Source: a virus. Taken from it: a DNA stretch of 35,683 nucleotides. Of the stretch, positions 3,823-17,700 are shown in pieces (positions within the stretch are counted from its first letter, which is position 1; the number at the start of each line of letters is the position of its first letter). The notes under the pieces are model-generated. The model ran no database searches. It was given only the letters and a program-made list of their open reading frames with translations, and had not been told where the DNA came from. The stretch lies in IMG/VR virus record IMGVR_UViG_3300025096_000064, positions 1 through 35,683 of that record. One strand, written 5' to 3'. A program made the translations under genes and the position numbers.

Positions 3823-5733
3823 ATGCCTCTAGTTAAGTTCGCTAATTTAGATTTTGATCAAATAAAACAATCCATCAAGGATTATATCAAATCTAATTCA
3901 AATTTTACTGATTATGACTTTGAGGGATCAAATCTCTCGGTCATTATTGACACGCTTGCCTATAACACGTACATTACGTCGTTTAATGCAAACATGCTCA
4001 GTAATGAGGTGTTTATTGATAGTGCTACGTTGAGAGAAAACGTAGTTTCTCTTGCAAGAAACATTGGATATCTGCCAAGATCACGAAGATCTGCAAAAGC
4101 AAACGTATCTTTCTTTGTTGATACCTCTACATTATCATCAAATCCTCTGACTTTGACACTCAAAGCAGGAATTGTTGCAACTTCAGGGCAAAAATTTGGA
4201 AATGAGTCGTTTGTATTCACGATTCCAGCGGACATTACCGTCCCAGTTGTAAATGGAATCGCATCTTTTGACAATATCACGATTTTTGAAGGCAATTATA
4301 TCACCGAAAATTTTACAGTTGACATTAATATTCCAAATCAACGGTTTGAACTTGGAAATCCAGACGTTGACACGTCAAATCTTGACGTAAGAGTCTATCC
4401 AACACAACAAAGTAACTCATTTGTCAAGTACAATTTGAAAAATGACCTCTTTCAGGTCACTTCAACGTCAAATGTATACTTTTTGCAAGAGATTTCAAAC
4501 CAAAGATACGAACTTTTCTTTGGAGATGGTGTTTTTGGCAGAAAATTAGACAACAATAACTACATCGAAGTAAATTACACCGTCTCAAACGGTGTAGATG
4601 GTAACGATATCTCCAATTTCAGTTATGCTGGACGCATTTTGGATAATAATGCGACGGTTGTAACCTCTGACATCTCTGCATTGACTACAAACTCATCATC
4701 ATCAGGTGGTCAGGAAATTGAATCAGTCGATTCTATCCGAAAATTTGCTCCAAAGAGTTATGCTGCTGCTGATAGAGTAGTTACAGCAATGGATTATGAG
4801 GCAATCATCCCTCAAATCTACGGAGAGGTTGAGTCAATTTCTGCTTTTGGTGGTGAAGTGTTAAATCCACCTCAATTTGGACGAGTTTTCATCTCAATTA
4901 AACCAATCAACGGTCAATATTTGTCAAACTCTGTCAAAGATAACCTTATTGAGCAACTTAAGCAGTATCAAATTTCTGGAATTACTCCAATTATCCTTGA
5001 TACCAAGTTTATTTACGTTGAATTTGATACAACCGCTTACTTTAACCCATCTCTCGCGCCAAATGCGGCATATGTAAAAGCAGCAGTTGCTAAAAATGTC
5101 GAAGATTATGCAAATTCTACAGAACTCAACAAATACGGTTCCAAATTTAGGTATAGTAGGTTTACAAGAATAATTGACGAGTCTGATAACTCCATTACTT
5201 CAAACATTACAAACATCAATATCAGAAGAGACTTGGTTCCACAACTAAGAGTCTTTGCTGAATACGAGATTTGCTTTGGAAACTCATTCTGTGTAAATCC
5301 AAATGGACACAATATAAAAACTTCAGGATTTAATGTCACTGGTATTGCTGATACTGTATATTTCTCCGACACTCCAAATCAAGATCTTAAGACTGGATCA
5401 ATCTTCTTGTTTAAGGTTGATACAGATACTGATGCAGTTATTCTACTCAAAAATATCGGAACTGTTGATTATGTTAAGGGCGAAGTTTTGCTTGCTCCAA
5501 TCAAGATTCAATCAGCAGTTAAATCTAATGCGGAGGGACCAATTATCGAGGTCTCTGCAAAACCTTCTTCCAATGATGTCATCGGAAAAAAGGAGTTATA
5601 TCTGCAACTAGATATTAATAATAGCACAATTAATATGTTAGCTGATAACATTGCTTCCGGTGCAGATATCTCTGGATCGAACTTTGTTAAAACAGCAAGT
5701 TGTGGGAAAACTGGCAGCCTTATCAGAAACTAG
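3823..5733 (+). CDS. 6: Baseplate wedge protein gp6
   Basis: At 636 residues it matches T4 gp6 (about 660) in size and position. gp6 forms the dimeric wedge ring that sets baseplate diameter and contacts gp25, gp53 and gp7. The N-terminal block FTDYDFEGSNLSVIIDTLAYN at about residues 28-48, then FIDSATLRENVVSLARNIGYLPRS (66-89), is the conserved gp6/BaseplateJ-like signature. Further on, ELFFGDGVFGRKLDNNNYIEVNY (about 228-250) is the usual beta-rich domain motif, followed by a central segment with SIRKFAPKSYAAADRVVTAMDYEAII (about 306-331). The gp7-like giant starts 9 nt after its stop. Confidence 0.94.
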   Translation: MPLVKFANLDFDQIKQSIKDYIKSNSNFTDYDFEGSNLSVIIDTLAYNTYITSFNANMLSNEVFIDSATLRENVVSLARNIGYLPRSRRSAKANVSFFVDTSTLSSNPLTLTLKAGIVATSGQKFGNESFVFTIPADITVPVVNGIASFDNITIFEGNYITENFTVDINIPNQRFELGNPDVDTSNLDVRVYPTQQSNSFVKYNLKNDLFQVTSTSNVYFLQEISNQRYELFFGDGVFGRKLDNNNYIEVNYTVSNGVDGNDISNFSYAGRILDNNATVVTSDISALTTNSSSSGGQEIESVDSIRKFAPKSYAAADRVVTAMDYEAIIPQIYGEVESISAFGGEVLNPPQFGRVFISIKPINGQYLSNSVKDNLIEQLKQYQISGITPIILDTKFIYVEFDTTAYFNPSLAPNAAYVKAAVAKNVEDYANSTELNKYGSKFRYSRFTRIIDESDNSITSNITNINIRRDLVPQLRVFAEYEICFGNSFCVNPNGHNIKTSGFNVTGIADTVYFSDTPNQDLKTGSIFLFKVDTDTDAVILLKNIGTVDYVKGEVLLAPIKIQSAVKSNAEGPIIEVSAKPSSNDVIGKKELYLQLDINNSTINMLADNIASGADISGSNFVKTASCGKTGSLIRN

Positions 5734-5742
5734 AAGTAAATC

Positions 5743-8700
5743 ATGGTCAATAAAGGGGTTAAAATCAGCACGGTTGTCGAGAGCCAGCTGCCATCTTTTG
5801 TAAGAGCATCATATCCTCTTGCCGCAGAGTTTTTAGAGGAATATTACAAGTCGCAAGACTCTCAAAGTCTTCCGGCAAACATTATTAATAACATTGATCA
5901 ATATGTTAAGGTTGACAACCTTACAAACTTAGTTACACAAGCGTCTCTAGGCAGTTCTATTTCGTTTTTCGATACGACGCTTAAGACTGACTCTACAGAG
6001 GGGTTCCCGAGTCAATACGGTATCATACAGATTGACTCTGAGATCATTACATATACTGGTATCACTACAAACTCCTTTACTGGTTGTGTAAGAGGATTTA
6101 GTGGTATCACTTCTTACAGAGCACCTAATAAATCAGACGAACTTATATTTTCTGCCACAGATACTGCAGAACATTCAAGTGGTTCAACAATTAATAACCT
6201 GAGTATTCTGTTTTTACAAGAGTTTTTGAAAAAACTCAAGAGACAGATACTTCCGGGGTTTGAGGATAGAAAATTATATGAAGGATTAGACCAGAGTCTC
6301 TTCCTTAAAGAGGCAGATAGTTTTTATGTCTCTAAAGGTACAGAGCAATCCTATGATATTTTATTTCGTGCTCTCTATGGCAAGGATGTTGAGTTAATTC
6401 GACCTAGCGATTACCTGTTTATTCCATCAGATGCTCGTTATCAACTTGTAAACAACTTAGTTGTTGAAGCAGTTGATGGTAACCCCGAACTCTTGTTTAA
6501 TAAGACTCTTTTTCAGGATGCTGATCAATATAATAAGAGAGCAAGTGGTTCAATCAGTAAAGTTGAGAAGATTGAACGTGGAGAAAAGACATATTACACG
6601 ATTAGTTTAGACTCAGATTACAATAAAGATATTGATGTAGAGGGTGGTTCAATCAGGGGTACATTTGTTGTTAACCCTAAGACCGAATTGCTTAATTCTG
6701 TCTCTATTGGAGCAACTGTTCTTGATGTTGATTCAACCGTTGGATTTGCTGCGACTGGTGAGATTGTTGCAATTTTACATAATGGAACATCCCAGGTTTT
6801 AGAGTACCTTTCTAAGTCAACTAACCAATTCTTCGATGTATCTGGTATAACTCAGGCAATGTCTGATGACCAGGAGTTACGTCAAAACTTCGTTGCTTAT
6901 GGATATACCTCTTCTGCCCAGGCAGACCCCGTACAGGTCCGTATAGGTGCCGTTCTGGAGGAACTGGTAATCCCAGAGGATGTTTACTATACCAATAAGG
7001 GTGATAAGATCCAAATCAAGACTTTAGGTGATTTTGATAAGAGTAAAAAGTCAACAGTTTGGCAATATAACCACAAAACAACATTTACTATTGAAAGTAT
7101 CACCGCGCAATCAGCAGCATTGACTTATGATGTAAAAACTTTTGATGATAATGGAATCTTGCTTGGAGATACTGTAACTCTTACCGACAATACTTCAACT
7201 AGCACAACTTTTACTGTTGACCAAATAAAGACTTCAAACACTTTTGTGGTTTCTGGTTCAACACTGGATCCTTCCAAGTTTTACACTGTAACAAGAAGTC
7301 TGTCTAAGGGTGATTCAACAAATTATCCATATATCTCAAATTTCATCACAAATGTTCAGAATACATATCTGAATAATGATGATGTATATGTTGCGTCAAA
7401 CTCAATTCCATGTTATCCCAATCAATCTCTTGCTCCTGAAAATTATAGCGTTAGTTTCTCTGGTACGTTTAGTGGAGAGAACTTAAACATTGGTTCTCAT
7501 CCATTTATGACTGGAGATGCTGTAAATCTGATTGGCGATGGATTCTCTCGCGCTGCTGGAGTATATTTTGTCAAAGTAGTTGATAATACAACCATCAAAC
7601 TTGCTGTAAGTAGACCAAATATCTCAACAAATAACTTTATTGAGATAAAAGGTTCCTCAGCAAATGCAAGACTGGTTAAATTTGGATATAAGGGAAAATC
7701 CTTACAACCACAGGGTTTATTGAGAAAAATCTCTGATCCAGTTAATGATGGAACGATTGTTGACATCAAATCAACACCAGTAGGTATGTTGGTTAATGGT
7801 GTTGAGGTTGGAAGTTATAAAGGTGAAGATAATGTTTCCTTTGGTAGCATTAATACTGTTGAAGTTATTGCTGAAGGAGATGGATATGATATCATCAACC
7901 CACCTTTACTGAATATTTCTGATAGTGTTGGAAGTGCAGCAACTGGTAGTGTGTCTGTCAAAGGTGGACTTGTAAGAATTGAAGTTATTGACCCAGGTTC
8001 CGATTACTTGGAATTTCCTACAGTTACAATTACTGGAGGTAATGGAACTGGCGCAAAGACAGAGGCAACTCTTGCAGAGTTTATTTACGATGTTACATTT
8101 AACTCAATTGCATCTGCAAACCAAGTTGACTTACCTCTCAACACTATTGCAATTGGTGAACTACACAAATTTAGAGATGGTGAGCATGTATTTTACGAAA
8201 CAAACGGTCTGACACCAATTGGTGGTCTTGAGAGCAACTCTGAGTATTTTATTGGTGTTGTTGACGCATTTAGAGTCAAACTTTATAAAACTCAGACTGA
8301 TGCTGTAACCGGCAAAAATGTAGTTGACCTGACATCATATGGTGTTGGTGGTCATACTCTCAGAACTGTTGACTTTAGAAAGAAAGTCGGTTCTATTAGA
8401 GTTATTGACAGTGGCGAGAACTATGAAAATAAGTTGAGAAAGGTTGCTACAACTGGGATTAACACTGCTAACAACTTAGTCAATATCAGAGACCACGGAT
8501 ATAAGAGTGGAGATATTGTCACTTATGAGACGACTGGAAATGAGATTTTAGGTCTCTCTACTGCTCAGTCTTACTATGTCACTTCTTATGACGATAATCA
8601 ATTCTATCTGTCTGAAGTTGGCATTGGATCAACTACCAGAGCACAATATTACAACGCAGGAGAGTTTATTGATTTAAGGTCTGTGGGTAGTGGAACTCAC

Positions 8701-11700
8701 GAGTTTAACTACGAACCCATTGAGGTTAAAGTTGAGGGTATTGTTGGACTTACAACTGTTACCACAACCAAGAGTATTATTGTTGACTCCAGAACCATCC
8801 GTTCAGGGATTGTTACTGAAATTGCAACTGTAGGACAAACTGACTTTGCTTTCTCATATCCAGCAAGACCAAATAGACCACAACTACTTGATGTCTTTAT
8901 GGATGGCATCAGGTTGAATGATGTTGACTATGATGCTACATCAAGCACTCAGATAGTCCTACAATCGCCCGCAAACGGCACAGAGATAGTAGAGATGGTA
9001 AGTTATGCCTCCTCTGTTAGAACGCAGTACACGGAGGTTACAGCGGGTGCTGGACAAACCAACTATCCATTCATTTATTCGCCAGAAAACCTGGATGTTG
9101 TAGTCAATGGCGTAAAACTGCCACAAAGAGATTATGAGTCCGATACAGGAACAACTGTTATCTTAGATTCAGGAGCAGCTGCTGGAGATTCTGTTGAACT
9201 GATTGGATATCCTGATGTTATTAGAAAGGAGACCACAATTACTGCTCAGCAGGGTCAAACCAAGTTTACGTTCCCACATCAAACTGAGTACAGTCTGATT
9301 GATGTTTACTTGAATGGTACTAAGTTGCCCGTAGAGGATTATGACGCAACAAATCAATCCTTTATTGAACTTAATGAACCAACTATTGCTGGAGATGTTG
9401 TATATCTCTCATTCTTTGTATTAAGTGAATTGATATTCCTTGGTTCGGACTTTAATGCAACAGTACAACCAATCTTTAGGGGAAATATTAAGACGGTTGG
9501 TCTTTCTGATAATGGCAGTGGATATGGTTCCAATTCGATTATCAATTATAACAGACAACCACTGTTTACATTGAATAGTGGTAAATCTGCAGAGGTTATC
9601 CCAATCATTGACCAGAAAACTGGTGGTATTCAAGACGTAGTAATTAAGAATACTGGTTCTGGATACAATGCTCCACCAGACCTTGTAATTGCAGGTGAAG
9701 GTCTTGGTGCAATCTTTACTCCAATTGTTAAGAATGGAGTATTGACTGAAATTATTGTTATTAGTCCTGGGCGTGGATATAATCAATCAAATACGACTGT
9801 AAGAGTTGTTGCTGCTGGACTTGGTGCAAAGTTTGATGCAAATATTAAGACTTGGACTTTAAATGAAGTCCAGAAACTGATTGAAAGAAATAAAATATCT
9901 GCAGATGATGGTGTCTTGTATAATCAAACATCTGGTTCATTGGAGTATACACACTTATATGCCCCAAGAGAACTGAGAAAGCAGGTTTATGGTACTAAGT
10001 TTGTAAATGGTATCGAAACATTCTTACCAGATATTGTATTTAATGCTTCAGGTAAAGAAGTTGATAGTACAAGTCACTCTCCAATTATTGGTTGGGCATA
10101 TGATGGAAATCCAATATATGGTCCATATGGTTTTGATACTCCATCTGGTGGTGTTGTTAGGAGAATGCTTTCTGGTTATACAAAAGATTTAAAAACTGGA
10201 AGACCGCCATTATCTGAGTTCCCATTTGGATTGTTTATTGAGGACTTTACTTTTGATAACTCTGGTGACCTTGATGAGCACAATGGTAGATTTGGTATAA
10301 CTCCAGAGTTTCCAAATGGAACGTATGCTTACTTTATGACAATCTCTGATGATTTTGCTCTGAGTGGTCCATTTAAAAACTTTAAGACTCCAGTGTTCCC
10401 ATATGTTGTGGGACAATCGTTTAAATCATCACCAATCCTCTTTAACTTCCACAGCACATCAAATCAAAGCAATATTGATATTAACTCAAGTGGTTGGTTT
10501 AGAAACACTGACCCATATAAACTTGAGTCAGATTTTGCTGCATATCAATATTTGTTTAATCCAAATAAAGTTAGAAAGCAAACATCAGTTGTAAAATACT
10601 CTCAACCTGGTGGTTTGGATAACATTGACATCTACAATGATGGAAAAGGATTTAAGGTAGGTGACAGCATTAACTTCTCTGGCAGCACTGGTAGAGGTGC
10701 TTTTGGTAAAGTCTCGAGACTGACTGGCAAAACTGTTACAAGTATTGCCAACTCAACAACATATGTTGAAAGTATTGAGTTTGTATCCCTAGACAACACT
10801 GGAAGATTTATCGGTGTTGCACCAGAACCACACGGTTTAAAAAATCTTGATATTGTTTCTGTCACTGGACTATCAACATTTAGAACTGATTTAATAGAAA
10901 ATACTCAAATTAGACTGCCTGATGCCTCATTATCACTGACTGCTGGCATCTCTACTGTGAGTATCACGGGTTTTGTTACACATTTCTCACTTGCAAGTAT
11001 TCCTCAGCATCCATTGATTCTGGAAAATGATATTCTGACCGTTGATGATGAGCAAGTAAAAGTTCTCAACGTTGACCGTAATAAATCTAGTATTCGTGTA
11101 TTAAGAGCACAGAACTCAACTGCTGGTTTCCCACACAGTGTTACCTCACCAATTGCACAAGAATCAAGAAGAGTTCAAGTCTCTACAAACTTTAAAAAGT
11201 CAGATTCATCACGTCTTGATAGAGAACTTTATTTTGAACCAGAGACAACAGTTGGTCTTGGTGCTACTTGGGGCGTAGGTATTACATCAACACTATTCCT
11301 GGGTCAGGTCAATCATCAGTCACCTGTTAGTTTTGAGACCGGAAGTAATACAATTTTACTCTTCCAAAGACCTCAAGATATATCCAACTTTATTGGTGGT
11401 GGTTATGTTTCAATTACAAATCCAACAACATCTGGATTTGCGGTTAATAACGCAAAAGTCCTCTCAGTAGGTTCTACATCTATCACTGTTGACTTTGATA
11501 CTACTACTCTTGTTGGTGGAGGTGTTACTGGATTCCTGAATAGTGTTGTAACTCAAGAGATTCCAACAAGAAGTATCTTTATTGCGGATCATGGATTGAC
11601 AACTGGTGACAGAGTAGTTTATAACTCAAACGGTGGAACATCTCTGACTGTAAAGAGAGATACTGCAGTAAATACAGCACTGACCCAAGACCAAGAACTC

Positions 11701-14700
11701 TTTGTAAAAAGAATTGATAATAATATAATCTCCTTTGCTCAAACAGCATCAGATTTAAATCTGGATAAAGGTATCCTGCAATTTGTTGGTCTTGGAACTG
11801 ATGTATATCACAGTTTTAAAACAGTCAGGTCTGATGTTATTATTGGTCAAATTGAGAAGAATAATGTTACTGTATCCACAGCATCTACACACGGATTATC
11901 TCTAAGAGATATTGTTAACATTGATATTAACGTTGGTATTGCTCAAACATTCAAGGTTGTATATAATGATTTTAATCGTAGAACTCTTATTAACCCTGTA
12001 GAGTTTACTAATAATGATGTAGTTGTTGCCAGAGATACTATCAGACTTGATAGACATGAGTTCCAAAATGGCGAAAAAGTTATCTTTATTGGAACTACTG
12101 GTCAACTTGCAAATGACCAAATTTACTATGTTGTTGTATTTGACAATAATAACATTAGATTGTCTAATACTCATCTTGATGCAACATCATCTTTGCCAAT
12201 CTTTATTAACTTTAGTACAACATTCAGTGGTTCAATTGCACCAGTGAATCCAGAGATCAATTACTATGCTAATCAGAAAGTTATCTTTGACTTATCTGAC
12301 TCATCTCTTTCATATACCTCTCCATCTGGTTCATCCGAGTCGTCATTTAATTTTGAGGTCTATACTGATCATACATTTACAAATCCATACCTGACATCAG
12401 GAGAACTTGGAATATTTGACATAAAGAAGACTGGTGTAGTTGGCATTGATACAAATGCCAAACTGGAACTTGAAACTACATCATCATCTCCCCAGGTGCT
12501 CTTCTATGCACTAACTCCAGTTCCTGGCAGTAGTGGTCCAACTAAGAATACTATCATTCAAGATGATGATAAGATTGTCAATCCAAATTCTTTAATTAGA
12601 CAATCAGCACTTTATGGTGGAGAGCACGTTGTAACATCTATTGCTGCAACATCATTTACATATACTATTGATAATAGACCAAAGTTTGCAGTCCACGATC
12701 CAGAGATATCTATCATATCTTATGATACTGGATCTATCACAGCGATTGGTGGAATCTCATCTATCAGAGTTAACTCTGGTAGTGGTTATATGTCTCTACC
12801 AGAGATCAGCACTATTGTATCTGCTGCAGGAACCGAGGCAATCCTTAATGGCATTAGTACCAGCATTGGTAGAATTAAAACTGCAGATATCCAGGATATT
12901 GGATTCGATTATCCATCCGACAATAGTGTCAGACCTACCGTAAGAATCTCAAATATTCTTGATATCTCGAGATACTTCTCATTCAAAAAAATTGGAATCT
13001 CAAGTGCAGGTGAAGGATACACCAATCCTGCTGATTTGGTTATACTTGATGGTATCACTAATGAAAAAATTGATGAAGTTATTCTCGTTTATGAGTTAGG
13101 AGACACTGAGGTTAGTATTGATGAGAATACAAGAGACCTTTACAATGTAGACCCAATTATCATTCCTACTAATAACTCGAATGGTGTTGGTATCAATACT
13201 ATCACGTACAATACACTAAACAGTGAAGTAACTGCTGTATTGGTTGGTTCTTTTGCAACTGTTGGTGGATTCCCATTTAATGTTGGAGATGAGATTTTTG
13301 TTGAAGGTGCTGCGGTACTTGGAACAAATGTAAAAGGATTTGACTCTAAAGATTATACCTATGCATTCTTTACAGTCACCGATATCGAACCCCAGTATGG
13401 CGGCGTAAATGCTGAAGTTAAGTATAATCTTGGTGACTACCTGAAGAGTGGAGATGTTGTTGGTGCGTTTGACCCAACTAACTCATCGGCAAGGGTGATT
13501 CCTAGAAAGAATATGCCATCCTTCTCTGTTATATTGGAACAAAATGATTTCCTTGATGGAGAAACAATTATAGGTGATAATGGTACTACGGGTGTTGTAG
13601 ATAGATGGGACCCCATTGCAGGTCATTTAAACATTATTAATCCAACTGGACCATTTGTTAGTGGAGAAGACATTGAGGGACAAACATCTGGAACCCATGC
13701 AATCATTGTTAATAATATTGCGTTTGAGAGTTCTTATAATCTTGGATCATCATCTAAAGTTAATCAGGGTTGGAAGAGATTTACTGGTTTTTTAAATAAC
13801 GATCTCTCAAGAGTTGAAGATAGTGATTACTACCAGTACTTCTCTTATGAGTTGAAGTCCCAGGTATCTCTTGAGAATTGGGACGAACCAGTACAAAGTC
13901 TCAATCACCCCGCAGGTTGGAAAAAATTTAGCAACTTGCTAATGGTCAGTAGAGATCTTGCTAATACGGGTATTAGAACTGATCAAGATAACGGAGATGT
14001 CTCATCTGTTGTTGATGTCATCAGTAGAGTTGATACTTATTGCCTGTATGATTGGGATCTTGCATCAGAGAATGATTTGTCTATCAATGGAGTTATTTCA
14101 TCTGATGAGATCATCTTTAATAGTCAACTGATTCAAAACTATTTTGAATCTATTGGCAACAGAGTTCTCAGCATAGATGACATTAGTGATCAGTTTAACA
14201 GTTATCAGAGAGTAGATGAGTTCTCTACAGTTGATACTTATGTTCTCGATGATAGATCCAAAAAATATATTACATACGTTAAAGATAGGCGTTTTACAAA
14301 TGAAAGACAGTTGATGATGGTCACTGTTCTTCAAAATGATATTCAAGGATTCTTGAATCAGTATGGTCGAGTTGAATCTGTGTCTGATCTAGGATCGTTT
14401 GACTTCTCCATTGACAATAGAGAGGGTAACCTTAGATTCTTCCCAATCAAAACCAAAATTAATAACTACGATATTAGTTTGGCATCATACAACAATAATG
14501 ATGTTGTAGCAGGTATTGGCAGCACGATGGTAGGATCTGTTGCTGATGTTTATACATCACAGACTCCCATCATAGCAGGATTTGCAACATTCCCTGTTGT
14601 AAGCATTGCTAAGACGTACAGTGGTGCAAAGATCCTCGTATCAGCATCATCTACAGATAACTTCCACCAATATGATGAAATCACTCTCCTGAGAGACAAA

Positions 14701-17700
14701 GCAAGAGATGTTGCAATCTCGGAGTATGGCAACCTGACTGATCTCAATCTGATTGCCACATCTACTGTGGGACTTGGAACTTATGATGCAACTATACCAA
14801 ACAAGGTTGCGGTAACTATTAATACATCAACGTATGCCAACTTCTCAGGCATTATTACCACAACTGGTGGTAGCGGATCTGGTCCTTTTGGTGGATTTAA
14901 CATTGGAGACCATACTCGCTTTACTGGAGATGGACAAAGACAACTGACTATTGGACCTGTAGACGCAAGAGTATTTGATGATGTCAATGTCTTTGCCATT
15001 GTTGGTAATGATGGCAATGGTGGTGAGGCACCTGAAGTATCAGACGGTATTAGTTTGAGATACAGTATTGATGGTGGATTGAATTATATAAACTCTGGAA
15101 TCATTGTTCCTTACAATGGTGCGGATAGTTTGTCCACTCACACAAAACTCATTCCAGACGCAGCAAAGACCTCATCAACACTGTTTAGATTCCAACAGAA
15201 TGCAAATAGTGGTAATGATTTTGATACTTATGGATTTAAGAATATTAGATTCAATAGTGAGAGAATGATCCTCAATTTCTATCCACACGCAGGCATTGCA
15301 GGAACTGTAAACGCACTGACTGTTGGACTTGGAATCACTGAGGCAACTGGTATTGGGTCAATGACATTCAATACCAACACTGTTGAGACACTCAGAACCA
15401 ACATCTCAGCATCTGCTACTCCATCTGCTACTAGAATTGCTGGATGGTCATCGGATATCTTTAATGGTGGTTATCTGCTTGTCGGCGTAACTGACTCCAC
15501 TAATGATGAGCAAGAGATCTTTGAGTTGATGGCAGTTCAAGATGATCTGGATCAGTTTGTATCTGAGTTTGGCAATGTAATGACCAACTCTGGTCTTGGA
15601 ACAGTTGGTATTGCTTGTACTGATACAACAGTCAAGATCCTCTACACACCAAATGCAAATATTGATGTAGATGTAAAAGTTTATCAGCACTCAATGCGTT
15701 TAGTTGATAACTTCAATGATGACACTGGTATTGGATTTAGCAATGGATCAATCAATAGTGGATTTGGTGATTATGTTGGAACAGAACTTGATATTACTCG
15801 TGCATTTGAGTTGAAGCATAAGACTGAAAATATCTTCCACAGATATTTTGCTCCAACTACTGATCCAAGAGCAGGAGCACCAATTGATAATGGAGTTGTC
15901 AACGTAACTGCAAATTCAATCACTTTGACAGAGCACTTCTTTGTAACTGGTGAGGAAGTTACTTACTCACTGCCTACCTTTGGTGCATTTAGACCGATTG
16001 GAATTGTTACCACAAATATCCCTGGAGTTGGTACAACCGATATTCTCCCAGATAATCTTTATATCATTAAAATTGATAATAAGACTGTTAAGGTTGCTGC
16101 AGCAGCATCTGATGCACTTGCGATTCCATCAAGACCACTTGAGTTCTCATCGACTGGTATTGGTGTATCACATAGACTGGTATCTACAAAACAAAATCAG
16201 AGAGTTGTTGTAGCGATTGATAACATCATTCAATCACCTACCGTAAAAACTACTCCTACAACTACAACCTCTGCAGCTGTAAGTACGTTTGATGATATCA
16301 TCAACTTTAGTGCCATTGATGATTACAAGTCTGGTGATTTGGTGCAGATTGATGATGAGATTATGTTTATTGACACTGTTAATGAGGTAACTAAAAAGGT
16401 TGGAGTAAGAAGGGGTTGGATGGGAACTACCATTACAACTCATACGACAAATGCTGTTATTGAAAAGGTTGTTGGCAATTACAATATCGTTGGCAATACT
16501 GTCAACTTTGTATCTCCTCCTTATGGTAAAGATCCAATCGGAACTTCAACAAATGAACCCGATGACAAATATTGGGTTGGTATTACCACAAGATCAACCT
16601 TTAGTGGAAGATCTTTTATGAAGGGTGGAACTCCAAATGGAGATGTTGACACATATCACGACAATTATGTCTTGAATGATCTCACCCCACAATTTACTGG
16701 AGTTGGAACGGAGTTTACTCTGTCCACTGGAACCGCATCTACACTAACTGGAATCTCCACAAATAATGGTATTATATTGTTAGATGGTTTCTTCCAATCA
16801 CCAACAAGATTTAGTGCTCAATCAATTATACAAAATCAGTATATGGAAGAGACAGTTGGTGTCACCTCAATCTTCTTTAATGGACCACCAACTGGAGGAA
16901 AGATCACATCTATAGGATCTACTTATGGTAATGGGTATCAAGCATTAGTTGCAGCAGGTGGTACAGCAGTTGTAACCGATACAGGCACCATTGGATCGAT
17001 TGCAATCGGTCTTACTGGATCTGGATATAGATCTGGTCTACAGACAGTAAATGTATCTCTTGCAACGTCTACTGTAGGTCTCTCAACTCTGACACCAGTT
17101 GGTATTGCATCAGTCTTGAATGGAAACGTTGTTAGCGTCCAAATCACAAATCCTGGATTTGGATATACATCATCTAATCCACCTGAGGTTGTATTTGATT
17201 CACCATTCTCATATGAGAATCTGGTATTGGATTACGTAAGTGGAACTACTGGTATTGGTACTGGTGCAAGTGTAAGTATTGTTGTTGGACAAGGATCTAG
17301 TGTCATTGATGGCATCATCGTCAACAGTGGTCTTGGTTACACATTTGGAGATCGCCTCACTGTTGCTGTTGGTGGAACAATGGGTGTTCCTCTGAATACC
17401 AGCAAGACATTCAATCAATTTGAGATTAATGTCATTGATACTTACTCTCAGCAGTTTAGTGGATGGACTCTTGGTAATCTGGTAGTCTTTGATAAGATTG
17501 AAGACAAGTTTAATGGATTTGATAGTGAATTCCCTCTCGCAATTGATGGTATAAGACAATCAATTATTGGATTTGACGGTGTTGATCTTGATCAGACTCT
17601 GCTCGTCTTTATTGATAATGTCTTACAGGTTCCTGGTGAGGCATATGAGTTTGCTGGTGGAAGTATTATTGTGTTTACAGAACCACCAAAATCTGATTAC

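Noticed and set aside
3960-4295. Reverse-strand frames within gp6 and the giants (also 9421-9786, 17209-17559, 20227-20688, 23754-24155)
   Set aside because: All lie fully or mostly antisense to genes with strong family signatures and lack initiation signals; long shadow frames are expected opposite 2- to 13-kb genes.
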